A DNA stretch of 64,000 nucleotides from Isoetes taiwanensis (GCA_021234155.1 JAJEKV010000005.1:13805449-13869448); one strand, 5' to 3'; positions 45,309-58,210 are shown, counted from the first letter of the stretch. Notes: generated from the sequence alone by a model not told the origin. Translations and numbers: made by a program.

Positions 45309-47591
45309 AATGACATATTTAACAAAATTTGGACTTATTCAAATCTAATAAATGTACTTCAGGGATGCCATAATAATATTATATGTATTTTTAGCTCTTA
45401 TTGATTTTAATAATTTAGATAAAAAATATGATACTTACTAAAGTTTAAAGTTGTTTTCTAAACTAATTCTCGGTTTCATCTATTTGGAATTAAATTTTCA
45501 TCTAAGATAACTCTGTATAATTAAAATACTAGTCTTTTCAAAATATTTAAAGAAAGTTTTAGATTGAAATTAATTAAATGATTACGTTTATGTTTAATAA
45601 AAATGAATAGTTTATTATTGATTAAATGTCAATATATTTTATCTCATCAATAATAAATTATTCAATAGTTATTACTAAACCAATAACTTTATATCGTTTA
45701 ATTAATTTCAATCTAAAACTTTTCTTAAAGTATTTTTAAAAATGTAAAAGTTTGTAAATTGTGAAATTCTAATAATAGTTTTAAGTCAATCGCTAGTCAA
45801 ACCATCAGGTTTCATTTAATTATCATGATTCTTAAATTTTGAATCTGTTAAATCACTATAAATTGAAATTTTTATATTCTTGAAATGTCTAATTCTAAAT
45901 AGATTCAAATGAAGATTAGTTTGGAGATCAAGTTTATTCTTTGATAACCATTATAGTTTTAATTGAAAGATAAACTTATATAATTTAAATTTATAAAGAT
46001 TATAACAATCAAGAAGAATCAAACAAAATATATATTCTTATAATGGCGTGCTTGAAGTGCTATCTATTAAATCTGAATAAGTCCAAATTTTGTTGAATAT
46101 ATCATTTAATGTAAACATAGAATCAAAGGGCAAAACACAAAAACCACTAAGGAGAAGATGAACACGGTGAAAAGAAGTGGGGTATCAAGGAACTTATCTT
46201 CTTTTGAGGGTGTAGTTTTGCTTTTACGTGAGCACCTATATGTGGCTGCCCTATATTAGCTAAATCAACCTAAAAATCTTGATGTGGATCATATATTTAA
46301 CCAAAATTACAAAGCCCTTTTGTGACCCCAAAATTTTTCTGAAAGCAAAACTACACCCTCAAAAGAAGATAAGTTCCTTGATACCCCACTTCTTTTCACC
46401 GTGTTCGTCTTCTCCTTGGTGGTTTTTGTGTCTTGCCCTTTGATTCTATGTTTACATTAATATGATATATTCAACAAAATTTGGACTTATTCAGATTTAA
46501 TAGATAGCACTTCAAGCATGCCATTATAAGAATATATATTTTGTTTGATTCTTCTTGATTGTTATAATTTTTATAAGTTTAAATTATATAAGTTTATCTT
46601 TCAATTAAAACTATAATGGTTATCAAAGAATAAACTTGATCTCCAAACTAATCTTCATTTGAATCTATTTAGAATTAGACATTTCAAGAATATAAAAATT
46701 TCAATTTGTAGTGATTTAACAGATTCAAAATTTAAGAATCATGATAATTAAATGAAACCTGATGGTTTGACTAGCGATTGACTTAAAACTATTATTAGAA
46801 TTTCACAATTTACAAACTTTTACATTTTTTAAAATACTTTAAAAAAAGTTTTAGGTTGAAATTAATTAAACGATATAAAGTTATTGGTTTAGTAATAACT
46901 ATTGAATAATTTATTATTGATGAGATAAAATATATTGATATTTAATCAATAATGAACTATTCATTTTTTATTAAACATAAACGTAATCATTTAATTAATT
47001 TCAATCTAAAACTTTCTTTAAATATTTTGAAAAGAATAGTATTTTAATTATACAGAGTTATCTTAGATGAAAATTTAATTCCAAATAGATGAAACCGAGA
47101 ATTAGTTTAGAAAGCAACTTTAAACTTTAGGGTAAAAGCATGTTAGGGTGTACCACTTTTGGAACCTGCAAAAGTACATACACTAGGTACTTCAGAACTG
47201 GGTACTTTCTCAATTTTATTTTCATTAAAACTAGTACAAATATCCAAAATAAAAGTCAATGACGCAATAATATTCAAAGTTAAGATAAAGATAATGCTAC
47301 TAGAGACTAAAATATATATAAAAGTTCTAGAATGTACCTTTTATTGAGATATTACACAGGTACCCAGTACCCAGTCCTGGGTACCTTTTTAGGTACTTTT
47401 TTGGTCACTAAATAATACTTTTTAAGGGACACCCTAACATGCTTTTACCCTTTAGTAAGCATCATATTTTTTTATCTAAATTATTAAAATCAATAAGAGC
47501 TAAAAATACATATACATATAATATTACCATGGCATCCTTGAAGTACATTTATTAGATTTGAATAAGTCCAAATTTTGTTAAATATGTCATT
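45309..47591. repeat. Giant inverted repeat (arms ~0.92 kb) whose arms are themselves fold-backs
   Basis: The left arm 45,309-46,224 pairs with the right arm 46,342-47,591, around a 117-base loop. The right arm is longer only because of the MITE at 47,130-47,450. Identity looks high. In each arm the outer part (aatgacatatttaacaaaat ttggacttattca) recurs inverted at the inner part (46,075-46,110 and 46,459-46,495). So each arm contains an approximately 800-base fold-back element plus a ~114-base linker (46,111-46,224). It is very AT-rich and non-coding. A transcript would form a long, stable hairpin, a possible source of small RNAs, which is inference. Confidence 0.85.
47130..47450. mobile_element. 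MITE, 321 bp, complete with TIRs and target duplication
   Basis: Perfect 22-base ends, gggtaaaagcatgttagggt gt and its reverse complement, are flanked by TTTA on both sides (47,126-47,129 and 47,451-47,454). The uninterrupted version of the site is present in the other arm (reverse complement of about 45,431-45,460: aaactttagtaag), which confirms the insertion. An alternative reading is a 6-base CTTTAG duplication. There is no coding capacity. The interior contains several ggtaccca-type palindromes. Confidence 0.9.
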
Positions 47592-48059
47592 TAATAATAG
47601 TTCCCAGGTTCACAAGCTCACTATTATCATAGCGCTTTTGCCCTGGGCTCTTGCAAATGTGCAGGAAAGTTAATGTACTATATTTCCCCCCTACACCCCT
47701 CATGATAAACCACTATGCCTGGAATTTTTCATAAATTGCGTGCTTTTCAGTTGTCCCGCTTTCCCCCGTGGATGAGGTCGCTTTCACAATCTTCAGCACT
47801 TTCTTTGGAACCTTCTTGCTTCCCCTCAGACACGTGGAAAAGTTGTTGTTAACAAGTCTATAAAGAGTTAAAAGGAAGAGCGGGGGAGTATTCTAGAATA
47901 AAAATTGCTAAACTGGTTGTGCAAAAAGACATGCAAAATAAGAAAAATGAACGAAAGAAGTCTCACAAGCAAGTTTTTTATATGTGCTAAACTCACTAGA
48001 AAGGGCTTATTTAAGATTAAAAATATGCCATTTTTAAGGTTAGATTCTCTTTAAAGTGC

Positions 48060-48310
48060 CGTAATTTATTCGAATACACTTTGCCTTAAGACAAAAAAGG
48101 CAAGAGTGTGGAATTTGCCTTTAAGACAAAGGCAAAGTGTATCTAATACACCTTTTGTCTTAAAGCAAGAGTGTATTCGAAATATTGCATTCTTGAATAC
48201 ACTCTTGCCTTTTGTCTTAAGGCAAAATATATTCCGGAATACACTCTTTTGCCTTTTGTCTTAAAACAAAGTATATTCTAATACACTTTTGCCGATCAAA
48301 GAGATGCAAA
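48060..48310. repeat. Cluster of direct and inverted 25-35-bp repeats
   Basis: The units tgccttttgtcttaaggcaaa and (g)aatacactcttgcc, and their reverse complements, occur at least four times. Neighbouring units face each other (cttaagacaaa...tttgtcttaa), giving several potential short hairpins. Confidence 0.8.
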
Positions 48311-48739
48311 TGTATATTCGAAATAAGAATTAGGATATTGCAATGCTAAATGTCATTACAATCGTACTTCACACACTTACCGCATGATTATCTCCATGCG
48401 ATCGGAATACAACCGGGATTAGAATAGAAGGCGCTCGATCCGCAACTTAAGCTATAAACCCTAATGCGAACCGGATGTGCTCAAATTTCCTTTTTATTAA
48501 AGGTAGGTCATGGACCGCTTCTCTTTCTATATGAAGTAGAATACGACTTGTCCAAACAAATATGGACTAGTGTATTCCTAAATAGCTTTTTTTGTATTCT
48601 CGGTAGCAAATGCACACACATCAAAGTAAGTTACCGTGTCCCCTAACGATGTTGCGCTTGTCAAAGATGGTTAACCGCTGTCATTGAACAAACTTCCACC
48701 ACCTTTTGTTGCCTCTAGTTTCTTAGAGGGAACACTTGG

Positions 48740-51000
48740 CCAAACATGTTTCCTCCCACATACATGCTTCTAGACTCCTACCGACAAGACCCTTGTTGCT
48801 CCTCAAGACACTCGAGTCCAAAGAAGACTACCACCACCTTTCAAACCTCTCCAAGTCTGGTAGGAAGAAGGCTGCCCCCTTCCTTCAATGCATCACCGGT
48901 ATGTAACAATCTTCCACCACCTTTTGTTCCATTGCTCGAAACTACATAGGCCCCACCTCCACGGGTTTTTGAACCGATTTACCTGCACCATTTGTAGTTT
49001 CTCCGCTTCAAGTAGACAAAGCACGCTCAGAAGACTGCGAGATTCTCTACAACTTCTCCCACCATGACTTCACTACAAATGAGGATGATCTTGCATCATC
49101 TACTCCTCTTCACACAATCATTGTGACATATGGGTTTGCGAGAATTCCAACTAGCATGGGGAGATGTTTAAACGAATTCCTTATCAAGATGCTGCAACAA
49201 TATCTGCTACCACAACATCTTATGGCCCATCACCTTCATTTAACACTGTGTCTCTGACTTATCCAGGCACAGCTTCACGTGGTTTGTTTTCCTCTACAAA
49301 CACACTATTAAGAGCAGAGGAGGTCACCCCTAGAGTAGAACTCTCATTAGAAGATGAAAGACTCCAACGAGGGGTAAATCTAGATTATATATTCTCCAAA
49401 TTTTAGTTCCAAAGGAATTCAAGGTGGATTTTAGCTTAAGAGCATGCTCCTCCGTAAGAAGAAGGAATCTTATGGATGAGTAGAAAATGAGAAGACTTCC
49501 AAGAACTAAATGCTGCTCATTGGGTTGCATCAATAGATTCAACATGGCTAAATTAAGTGCAGTTAGAAACAATTACAATTCAATGACATTAGTAGACCAG
49601 AATGCCTATTGGGCTTATCATGTAAGACCAGAACATTACACCTTTTTGTACTAAATTATCCATGAACAAATCTGCCAAGAATGTTTTATGGTTGTTCAAT
49701 GTTTAGGGTCCAACAGAATGTCTCAAATAAGACTGGATAAAAACCCAGCAATTGATGATCACTGTGGGCTAAGAAGAGTTGTAACAATGCATGCCTTAGT
49801 CGCTGTGTCGTGGATGGAGAATTATTTTAGAGAAATATGTGAAAAGTTGCCTAACAACATGTATCATTTGACTGACAACATCACAAAAAAAAAGATGTCT
49901 TCCAAGAATACAAAGAGACTTGCATTCAGTCTCATCACATCTCTTACTCACACTTCACTAGACTGTAAGTGAATTCGGTCTTGTGAAAATTTTTAGGAGA
50001 CATAGAATATCTGTTTGCTCATGATATGCAGAATTGAAGAGTCAACAAGAAACTACAAAGGCAGAGGTCGAAAGGAGTAAGTTCAAGTTCTTTAATCTCA
50101 CACTTGTTTCAAAGAATTGTTTTGACCTGATTTCTTCAACAGATGTTGTGCAATGAAAACTTGCCAGACACCGTGAACAACAAGCAGGAGAAGAAAGCTT
50201 GCTAAGCACAGGAAACAAACTTTTGAACGTCCACTGCAATATGCCTATTATAATTGATGGAATGAATTAAAAAAAAAAGTCAACTCTAACTCATTTCTTA
50301 AACTAAAGATGTGCCAGAGGAATATTTTGTTAAGGTCCACCTTGTAGGAGCTATGGACTTCAAAGGAAGTCTAAAGTACAAATTATTTTTGACGTATCCA
50401 AACTTGCATGGGAATCCCAACCTCACAATTACAATTCGAACAAGATGTCTTAAGTAGCAAGAGCAATTACCACCCGCTTTTCTACACGCAACTGACAACA
50501 CTACTGTGAAGAACAAGAATCAAACACTCTTTGCTTATTGTGCCATGCTAGTGGAGCTAGGGATCTTCAGAAAAGCAAAGCTCGGATTTTTACTTGTAGG
50601 CCACACTCATAATCAAATAGACCAGATGTTGAGCAGATTTTCCGCCAGCGTCTTGGGGTGTTGAAGAAGAAGATTTTGTCTTCCTCGCTTAATTCAATCA
50701 TTGAAAAATTTTTACACTCCCATTTGTTTGTTCACACGCTCTAGTAGAGACAAGTTGTCAATAAGTTGAATGAATTCCTCCAAATCTATTCCAAACACTT
50801 GCTTGATAGAACGTCTTTGAAGCAATTTCATCTCAAAAATCCAAAAAGAGTCGAAGGTAAGAAAAGTACCTCATTGACATCCTTAAAAGCTACTAAAATG
50901 GAATTTCCCAAAGCTTTTAAGTAGTTCTTAGAAGAAGATCGGATGTGGTGGAGAAATTTCTTTCTTAAACAAAAATTGTTATTCAAAACCTAGCTCTAAG
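48740..51000 (+). pseudogene. Transposase-like gene, copy C (IIDGM / GHTHNQID family)
   Basis: A Pro/Ser-rich N-terminal frame (48,746-48,949) and SYGPSPSFNTVSLTYPG (49,200) precede ENYFREICEKLPNNMYHLTD (49,820). The diagnostic part follows: NMPIIIDGMN with a KSTLTHFL piece (50,240-50,300), KVHLVGAMDFKGSLKYKLFL (50,330), and HATDNTTVKNKNQTLFAYCA (50,490). It ends MLVELGIFRKAKLGFLLVGH, then THNQIDQMLSRFS (50,548-50,645). Many uncharacterised eukaryotic proteins share the order (S)IIIDGMDQ..., (Q)xDN...ENKN, GF(L)xVGHTH(E/D)xxD.. F. From memory this is a DUF7869-type family. Stops and shifts make it non-functional. Its C-terminal end is unclear (DRMWWRNFF near 50,940). Confidence 0.65.
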
Positions 51001-51049
51001 ATTCTTGCAGAACCTTTTAGGGCCCGACACCTTCCATCAACCCCACCAA

Positions 51050-53220
51050 GAGGTCCAAACGATGCTACAATAGCAAAGTTTGGGAGGATAGATGAGGACC
51101 GAAGTCGTACCTCGACCCGCAATGAGCCTCCGTAATATCAAAAAATTGCCAAAGATATGTTGATTGCTCTTCCAACTCCGAGGGGGATGACAAATGCCGA
51201 CATTTTGGATAAAGAAAAGTACTTGATATAGTTAAGGAGGAAGGCTTAGTGACTAAACTCAAGATTCATTGACTTGCTTAATCCACAAAATGCTTTTGAA
51301 ATGTAGGTATGAGTTAAAAATTTAGAAACTCAAGAAAAGGGGAAGGTTCAAGAAAGTGGGTTGTAGGGATGAGCTAAACTCTACGGGAAGTGAGTATACT
51401 ATGCTATGATTTCAAATTGAAATCGACAAATCATCTATGCCAGGGATGAACAATTTGTTTAGAAAGGCTTGTAATTACGAGGAAGAGGGACTAAGAAGGA
51501 GTGGTGGTGGCAATGCTTCACCATGTAATTACGCAGGGAAGAGGATGAAGAAGGGAGTGGTCCGTTGATAGTGACGGAGGAAGATAACTCAAGCACTTCC
51601 TCAAGTGACAATGAAAGAAGTGAAGGTGATGAGGATGGCATAATGAATATGATGACGCATCGGGATCCCTCCCAAAGACGCCATCATAATCGAAGTCTTA
51701 GAAAAAAAAAATCAGAATTTTGCATGTGAATATGAAGATTTTATCTTCAAATTTTGAAAATACTACAATTTCTGTTACACTTCACTTCAATTTTTTGTTA
51801 AATATTAGATTTCATCGTGTAGGCATTCAATTCTGACTCCATTAGGGTTCAATCCGCAAGAAGTGGCAAAAAAATAGAAGAAGATGTGATTATTTCATAA
51901 TTCGAAATGAGGGACAATGACGTGGCATAAAATTCAAAATAACTGACGCTCATTAATTCACACTCCCGCAATCTCCACTTTGGTATGCACCACCCGATTC
52001 TACCACAAAGAAGGTGCAAATATATGGCGTCAAAATGCGCGTTTTTGATACACCACAACGTGCTTTTACCCTGATGCACTGTCTGGATGCCCAGGATCGA
52101 AAGCCTAAATGCAATAAAGATGGATGATTGGGCCTTTGGTGAGGCCATTGCAGCCTGGCAATTCGAATCCCCTAGTCTCTCTTTCTGGCAGCATGCGAGG
52201 GCTGCATGATACCTCTCTAATCTTTACTATTTTATTTTAGAGGTTCTAGAACAAAGGAGTTCTTGCACTTTGAGCAAAGACAGTTTTCTCCACTCAGCGG
52301 ATTCTCTTTGTCTGCTGAGGTTTTATTCCTGCCTCTGCAATTATACATGTACTTTCGTGGGATATTGAATAAAGTCTGAGGTCCTTCAAAAAAACAAAAA
52401 AAAAACTAGTAGAAATGCAGGCTTGGGGTGAAGGCTAGGGTGGAGATAGAGAAATTACACTCATGAAGGTTATTTTGACTTGATTGTCACCTCAGTGTGA
52501 CATTGATACTTGCATTAAGACACGAACTGAAAGTTGCTTAGCGCTTAGACTCAAAAGACTAGCAATAGACCATGTGCGATCAAAATACAATTAAAGGTTG
52601 CCTTATTCCAGTCTATTGATTCACATTGCATTCTCAAAGTATTTTAAGGTCCAAGTTAAGGTCAAGGAACTTAGTTGGGCCATTCCAGCAATCATTGCTT
52701 CCATGAATAAACCCTAACCAAACCATGTGGACACATGAGAATGTCACCTGGCATTTTTGTTATGTGAAAAACACTTACATTATATTCTGTGGCCAGAATG
52801 TTAAACATTCCTTAAAACAATCACTGCCACATGTCAACACACAATTAGACTAGAGGAAAAGATGCAATGTAAGTGGTTTTTACATAGTATATATGATACG
52901 AAGCTAAAGTTTGGCACATGCCAATGAAGAAAGAAAATTCGCTTTATGGTACACATAAAGTGATGTTAGGATTGAGAACTTGGGGTTGAGAACTTGTAAT
53001 TTATTTATTAATATTCACTTGATATTAGTTAATCATTAGATTAAGCTTGTCCTTGTTTGCTTATGGTTGTCCATGTGATTGTGCTACATATTCTAAACAA
53101 GGTGCTTCCCCTAGACAACCTCGATCATTGGATCCCTCCATCTTACCAAGATCAATGTTAGGGGCCTCTATGCCTCTCGTTTCAATTATGAAAGAAAAGA
53201 AAGAAAGAATGATTTTTATC
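51050..53220. other. No supported gene
   Basis: Scattered short frames, one of them acidic (51,541-51,650), and a poly-A run (52,389-52,405) after gaataaagt. Nothing I can name. Confidence 0.4.
52049..52072. repeat. MITE terminus (right end only)
   Basis: The sequence acaccacaacgtgcttttaccc resembles the right end acaccctaacatgcttttaccc of the complete MITE at 47,130-47,450, with a few changes. A left partner was not found in the preceding kilobase. Confidence 0.5.
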
Positions 53221-53249
53221 GTCCACGGATTTTTATGGTGATTTATGAT

Positions 53250-53366
53250 TGGTGTACCTATGATTTTGAAATATGAAATACAGATTCGCCTAAGGTTTTG
53301 GAATATGAAATATAGGGAATCATCTCCATACAGGTTCATCTAAGGTTTTAGAATATGAAATGCAGA
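53250..53366. repeat. Three-copy short tandem repeat
   Basis: The unit (tt)ttggaatatgaaata with cag(g/a)ttc(a/g)tctaagg recurs three times, at about 53,262, 53,297 and 53,345. Confidence 0.75.
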
Positions 53367-53464
53367 GACTCGAACCCCTACCAAAATAATTCAATATCCT
53401 AATAAGAGTGCTTTAATGAATACAACCAGTGAGCTAACTCGCTTATTTTTTCTATTGAATCGAT

Positions 53465-53466
<2 letters not shown>

Positions 53467-53497
<31 letters not shown>
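53467..53497. repeat. Poly-T run
   Basis: About 31 consecutive T. A minus-strand poly-A tail of a retroposed sequence is possible, but no body is recognised. Confidence 0.8.
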
Positions 53498-53502
<5 letters not shown>

Positions 53503-53779
53503 CACTCATTCAATTGTGTTAAGGATGTGGTCTATGGTCTCAAGAATGGTGATTTATGCATCCATATCAAATTCCCCTGGAACCCCCTGTGATTGTGTCA
53601 CATATTTGATATTAAAAGTCCATGTTTGCTTTTTTATTCATAGTTGTATTTGATAGTGAACATCAAATTCAATTGAATATCATGTTATCTGAGTTGGACT
53701 GTGTAATTCAAGGTATGCGTATAGTGGACCATCCATATTTCTTATGAGAAATTAAAGGTGAATATCTAGCATAATAATG

Positions 53780-54035
53780 GGGGTTTCCTTTGTATTTTTA
53801 TACTTCTTTTCCTATGCTTTTTATATGATTTGATGGTCGTATTTTATAGAGTGTACTAATGAGTACATCTAGAGTGCTCCTCAGATTTTCACATTCTAAT
53901 TCTATTTTCTTAATGGTTTAGCCCCATGTTTCGATGGTTTTAATTTTAGCATGTTATTTCAATGATCGCGATCAACTCATTGAGTTTTTAATCAAGGGCA
54001 CATAATAAAAGCCCTATTATCTCTAGTGTCTTTTC
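53780..54035 (+). repeat. Homologue of the 9,780-10,010 repeat
   Basis: It shares the block order described at 9,780-10,010, including gtactaatgagtacatctag agtgct and a caagggcacataataaaagccct end. Confidence 0.6.
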
Positions 54036-54199
54036 ATGAAATCCCAAAGTCATGACATCGCAGGATGTCGAGCTAGAGTATGTTGTTATGCTAGATATTC
54101 CTTCGCTCTTCAAGTTTTTACGCTTTTCAAGTTCTCCAAGTCCCGATTCTTTCACTCGAAAAGCAAAGAAAAATTTCATATGGAGGCTATAATGATTAA

Positions 54200-55240
54200 T
54201 AATTTACCTTGAATTCCTTATTTCATTTTAGGTTGGGGTCAGTAGGGTTAATGCAATGGCGCATGCTTATTGCAGAGGTTCCTTGCCATAGGAAAGAAAG
54301 AAATTGAAGGCAACAACCATTCTATTGCATATCTATTTCAAACAGGCTTTTGAAATAGAGCACTTATATAGCAGATGATCACCACAACCAAGATGGGAGA
54401 AGAAACAGACGTCCAAACTAATTTTTGACATTCTCTATTTACTAGATGCAACATTTAAAGCTTATAATCAAAGCTGTTTCCAGGTGAAATATGCTAATTT
54501 ATAATTTAGAGCTTTAGTATGAATAACAACAGTTGTATAGATGTAGGCCGGATTTGATCAGATGAGTTTACAGTATGCATACAACAATCAGTGAGATGTT
54601 TGTATTCCCTCGTGGCACCTTTGCAAGACCTAGAAGAAGGAACGATCCATTTCTTTTTCCGTGTATGCAAAACTATCTCCCATTTCTTTACTTCTCAACT
54701 TCTCTCTTCTATGTTAGAATTGCTATGGATGCAGATAAATGATGCATTATATTAGAAACCATTGCTACAAATGTTGCTTAAATATATACATTATATATGG
54801 ACGTCCATATCTAGAGGCAATTTGGGAAATATGTATGATAGTATCTAAAATATGTAGGTTGGAGTATTTAAACAAATCAATAAGGCTATAATTGGCAAAG
54901 ATCGGTCGTTAAGTCCCAAGCTAGCTACTCAAATAAATCATTATGGTGCAACATATGCTATACTCAGACCCTTTTTTAGCACGCTAAAGGATTGTGACAT
55001 TTTAAAAATGGGTGTTTTCTCGCTTTTGCCTTACATACTTTTGTTCGCAAATTATGGCTGTAGCTTTTGCTTTTCTAGATTAAAAAACTTATTTTATGGC
55101 TCTCTACTAAAAGTCTTGCAATAATGACATCAACCGATCATGAGCGGGGCGCCGGTACTAATAGAAACTAAAAAAAGCCTTCAGAAAAGGCTACAATATA
55201 CCAGCGTGATGTGCTAGTAGTGCCCATATGGGAGCTCACC
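54200..55240. other. No supported gene
   Basis: AT-rich, with no recognisable coding, RNA or repeat signal beyond simple sequence. Confidence 0.4.
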
Positions 55241-55283
55241 TATGCTACATCAGTCCAGGGGCCTTAGGGCACAAGGGACAATA

Positions 55284-55355
55284 ATTCTATTCTATTCTAT
55301 TCTATTCTATTCTATTCTATTCTATTCTATTCTATTCTATTCTATTCTATTCTAT
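55284..55355. repeat. (TTCTA)n microsatellite, about 14 copies
   Basis: A perfect pentamer array after gcacaagggacaataa. The same pentamer forms the tail of the LINE-like copy at 37,893, so this may be another tail, but the GGGTYCCATAGGCC block is not present. Confidence 0.95.
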
Positions 55356-55813
55356 AACCATCATTCAATTAAATTGGGATTATGTCTTAATTTTGGGATA
55401 AATTTTATATTGCACTTTTTTAGTAACTTTGTTAAATTCACTTTTTTAGTAACTTTGTTGCCCTTAGACTAGAATAGACGTTAACATATAATCACACACC
55501 TTAATATAAATTCACACCTTAACTTCAAATTACAAAATCATATATCATGCAACTCAAGTAGTACACAACTTTTTATTAATTGTAGAAAAGATACATAGTA
55601 ACTGCTTTTTCATTTTTTCCACCAAAGATCCCCAAGGATATAAGAACCTTATTCCTTACATCCCAGGTATTGTAACTCTCATTGTTTTACTAGGAATAGT
55701 TTTGGAGTCCACGAGTACAATACGGTTTCAATGTCTAGCCAAAGATCGGGGATCACTAGGATTTCTCCTCCACCTCTTTGTCCAACAATCAATATATTTC
55801 TTTATCTTTGACA

Positions 55814-58210
55814 TTACTCAACCGATGTAATTGGACACCACCATTCCACGCCAGCGCGACTTATTGAAGTTAACATCACCTTCTTCTTTGCAAATATCCA
55901 GATAGTCCATCCCAACCACACTTTCGATAGGTCTCTAGATGTCTTTGGTTTTACTACTACAAATTGGTGGCACTCCACGTCCGGTAGAAGGTTCATAACA
56001 ATCCATGCCTAGATATTTTGGCCTATCCTTCTTAGGACCAACATAGTGTTTATCCATTGAGGAGGAGCATATGCCTTCACAATGCTACTAATGGTACCAT
56101 CATCTTAAAATGCACCTGACTAATGTTTTCCACTTACTTTTAGGAACCACCCTTCTTTCAGCTTCTTGAGGATGTGTCTACCTCATCCAACAAGTTGATC
56201 ACCTTCTTCCAATAATCTATCAATGCACCCATTAGTCTCATCCGAATTAGTTTGCCAATGCTTGATGTAGTCATTGATGCCATCCTTAGTCAATCCCAAT
56301 TGCTTGACTTCTTGAGCTTTGGTTTTAGAGCTTTTGGTTGACCGGAGAGGTATCATAGGGCTTTGCCATTTGCATCCCCAGTGCCAAATTTCTGCCCCAC
56401 CTCTCCACTTCTCCTCCTGAAGGTCTCATTTTCCATTGCATGATTGGAATCCCTTCTCTCACCCAAAAAGTGAATTGAAGAGGTCTAGAATGACCTTCCA
56501 TGTCGAGCATAACCATCCACAAAACTCTTCCAATCGGGCACTTCTTCTATGATAGATCCTATAGGAGATGGATTTGTACATCCATGAAATATTTCCAATA
56601 GCTCGGGAAAGTTGGTAAGTGTCTGCCGGTCCCCAATACATGACTATATTTTTCCAAACAATGCATCCACATCCTCATGAGTATGTCCCATTAGGAACCC
56701 CAAATTGACTCTTTCAAAATACCCACAAAATTGTTAAGTAGGATAGGAAAGAAAACATCCACCTGTTCTTATTTTGACCAAAGACAATTATCTAGTTGCA
56801 AGAGGAGCTTTTCTCGGGCAGATCTCGAGGTTTAGGCGAGATGTTGAAGCTCAACATGTTCATTAGGTCCATTCCTCCTAAATCTTGCCTTGCTAAACTT
56901 TTCAATACTATTAGGGGTTCCATCCAACAATGCACTATGTAGTGTCCAAGCTAGCCAGGGATCCCAGTAGGTGACCATTGTAACCCTTCTCATAGTTTCT
57001 TAAACACCTCCATGATACTCCCAATGTGAAAACTGGACCATCACTCCACAACTCTAAACCGAAATGGCCATAATAGGTCCGGACTGCCTATGCAATATTG
57101 CCCCATTTGAAATCTGCAAGGGTATGATCTTCCACATGACTTAGGAATGTACTTGAATTGTCGAAGACAAGTCTTCGTTGGTCCATTTTATCATGTATAA
57201 TACATAGATAGTTATTAGGTTCCATTGCGTATAAGGTCCTCCACATCCAATAAGTTGATCTACATGATAGTTGATCCGTCATATATGGTCCTTCATATGT
57301 TCCCTTATCTTTGCCCTTAGACTTGATTGCACAGTCTTATCTAGTGTCTCCTTCAACTTAGCACATAAATTGCACTTGGCAAAGTTGTTTGAAGTTGCTA
57401 TGGTCACATGCTTGAAATGCTTATTCCATAGCCTACTAAAATCAATGGCTTTTGGGATATAGAGGCCACTCCAAGTTCCCCAAGCAATGCATTTATTTCC
57501 TCTAATATGCTCTTTCCTGGGTACAATGGGATGGCAATCTCTTTCAACAATAACTCTACCCCTGCTCATCCTTCTTACTCTTATGTGGCATGTTTTATGC
57601 ATTGAAATCCACATATCTTTCAAATATTTCCTTTGTATAGTTCTTGAGGTAGGCCTTACCAGGCCGTTGTTCCCATGCAATGCAATTTTACTACCATTTT
57701 CATGTCTCTTTTGCCCGGTTATGTGCCAAGAAGAGGTTGGAATTCCATGTATAGCCATCCATGCTTTTGAACATATCCACTTTCTATTCAATGGGAATCT
57801 TTTCTTCTTTTGATCTTTCATCCCCTGAATTGCATAGCCAAATATGGTGTACATGAAATTCCTCCCATCATCACACTTATGTTCCCGATATGTAGCTCTT
57901 GCTCCCACCAACTCCTCTATTGTGAACATTCTAACACAAGAAGCCCAACAACATTCACCTCCTCTAACCTTCATCATAGCTTCGGAGAACAATCATAATC
58001 GACTTGCATCTTTTGGTGGGATAATGTTTGAAAGTTGGAAGTGGCCTCTTGCTACACCTGTGAACATTGTTGACAATGGTTCTACATCTATAGGAAACGG
58101 TAGTTCCCCTCCGCTGAATAACGTCCCTAGGCCATGCAACAATAGTTGGAACCTCTAGTTGCTTCACACAAGCTAGGCATTCTTGTTTTTTGCTCAACCG
58201 TTTTCCTTCC
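55814..58210 (-). pseudogene. Transposase-like gene, copy D (same family as copy C), best preserved
   Basis: The largest frame (57,279-57,992, 237 codons) reads KWICSKAWMAIHGIPTSSWH, HENGSKIALHGNNGLVRPTS and RLWNKHFKHVTIATSNNFAK, with CNLC following. The next frame holds NNYLCIIHDKMDQRRLV (57,190), then, after shifts, VNLGFLMGHTHEDVDALFGK (about 56,690), EVPDWKSFVDGYARHG (56,520) and RPLQFTFWVREGIPIMQWKM (56,470). The end is HQFVVVKPKTSRDL, then KVWLGWTIW and GVEWWCPIT (55,980-55,820). Order and motifs match copy C (IIIDGMN / GHTHNQID) and the wider family. Asp/His-rich motifs suggest metal-dependent catalysis, which is inferred only. At least four frame changes are needed. No TIRs were found. 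Confidence 0.75.

Noticed and set aside
52060-52170. Possible tRNA-like sequence near ggcaattcgaatcccc
   Set aside because: A T-loop-like gttcgaatcc resemblance alone; no acceptor stem or D-arm pairing could be drawn.
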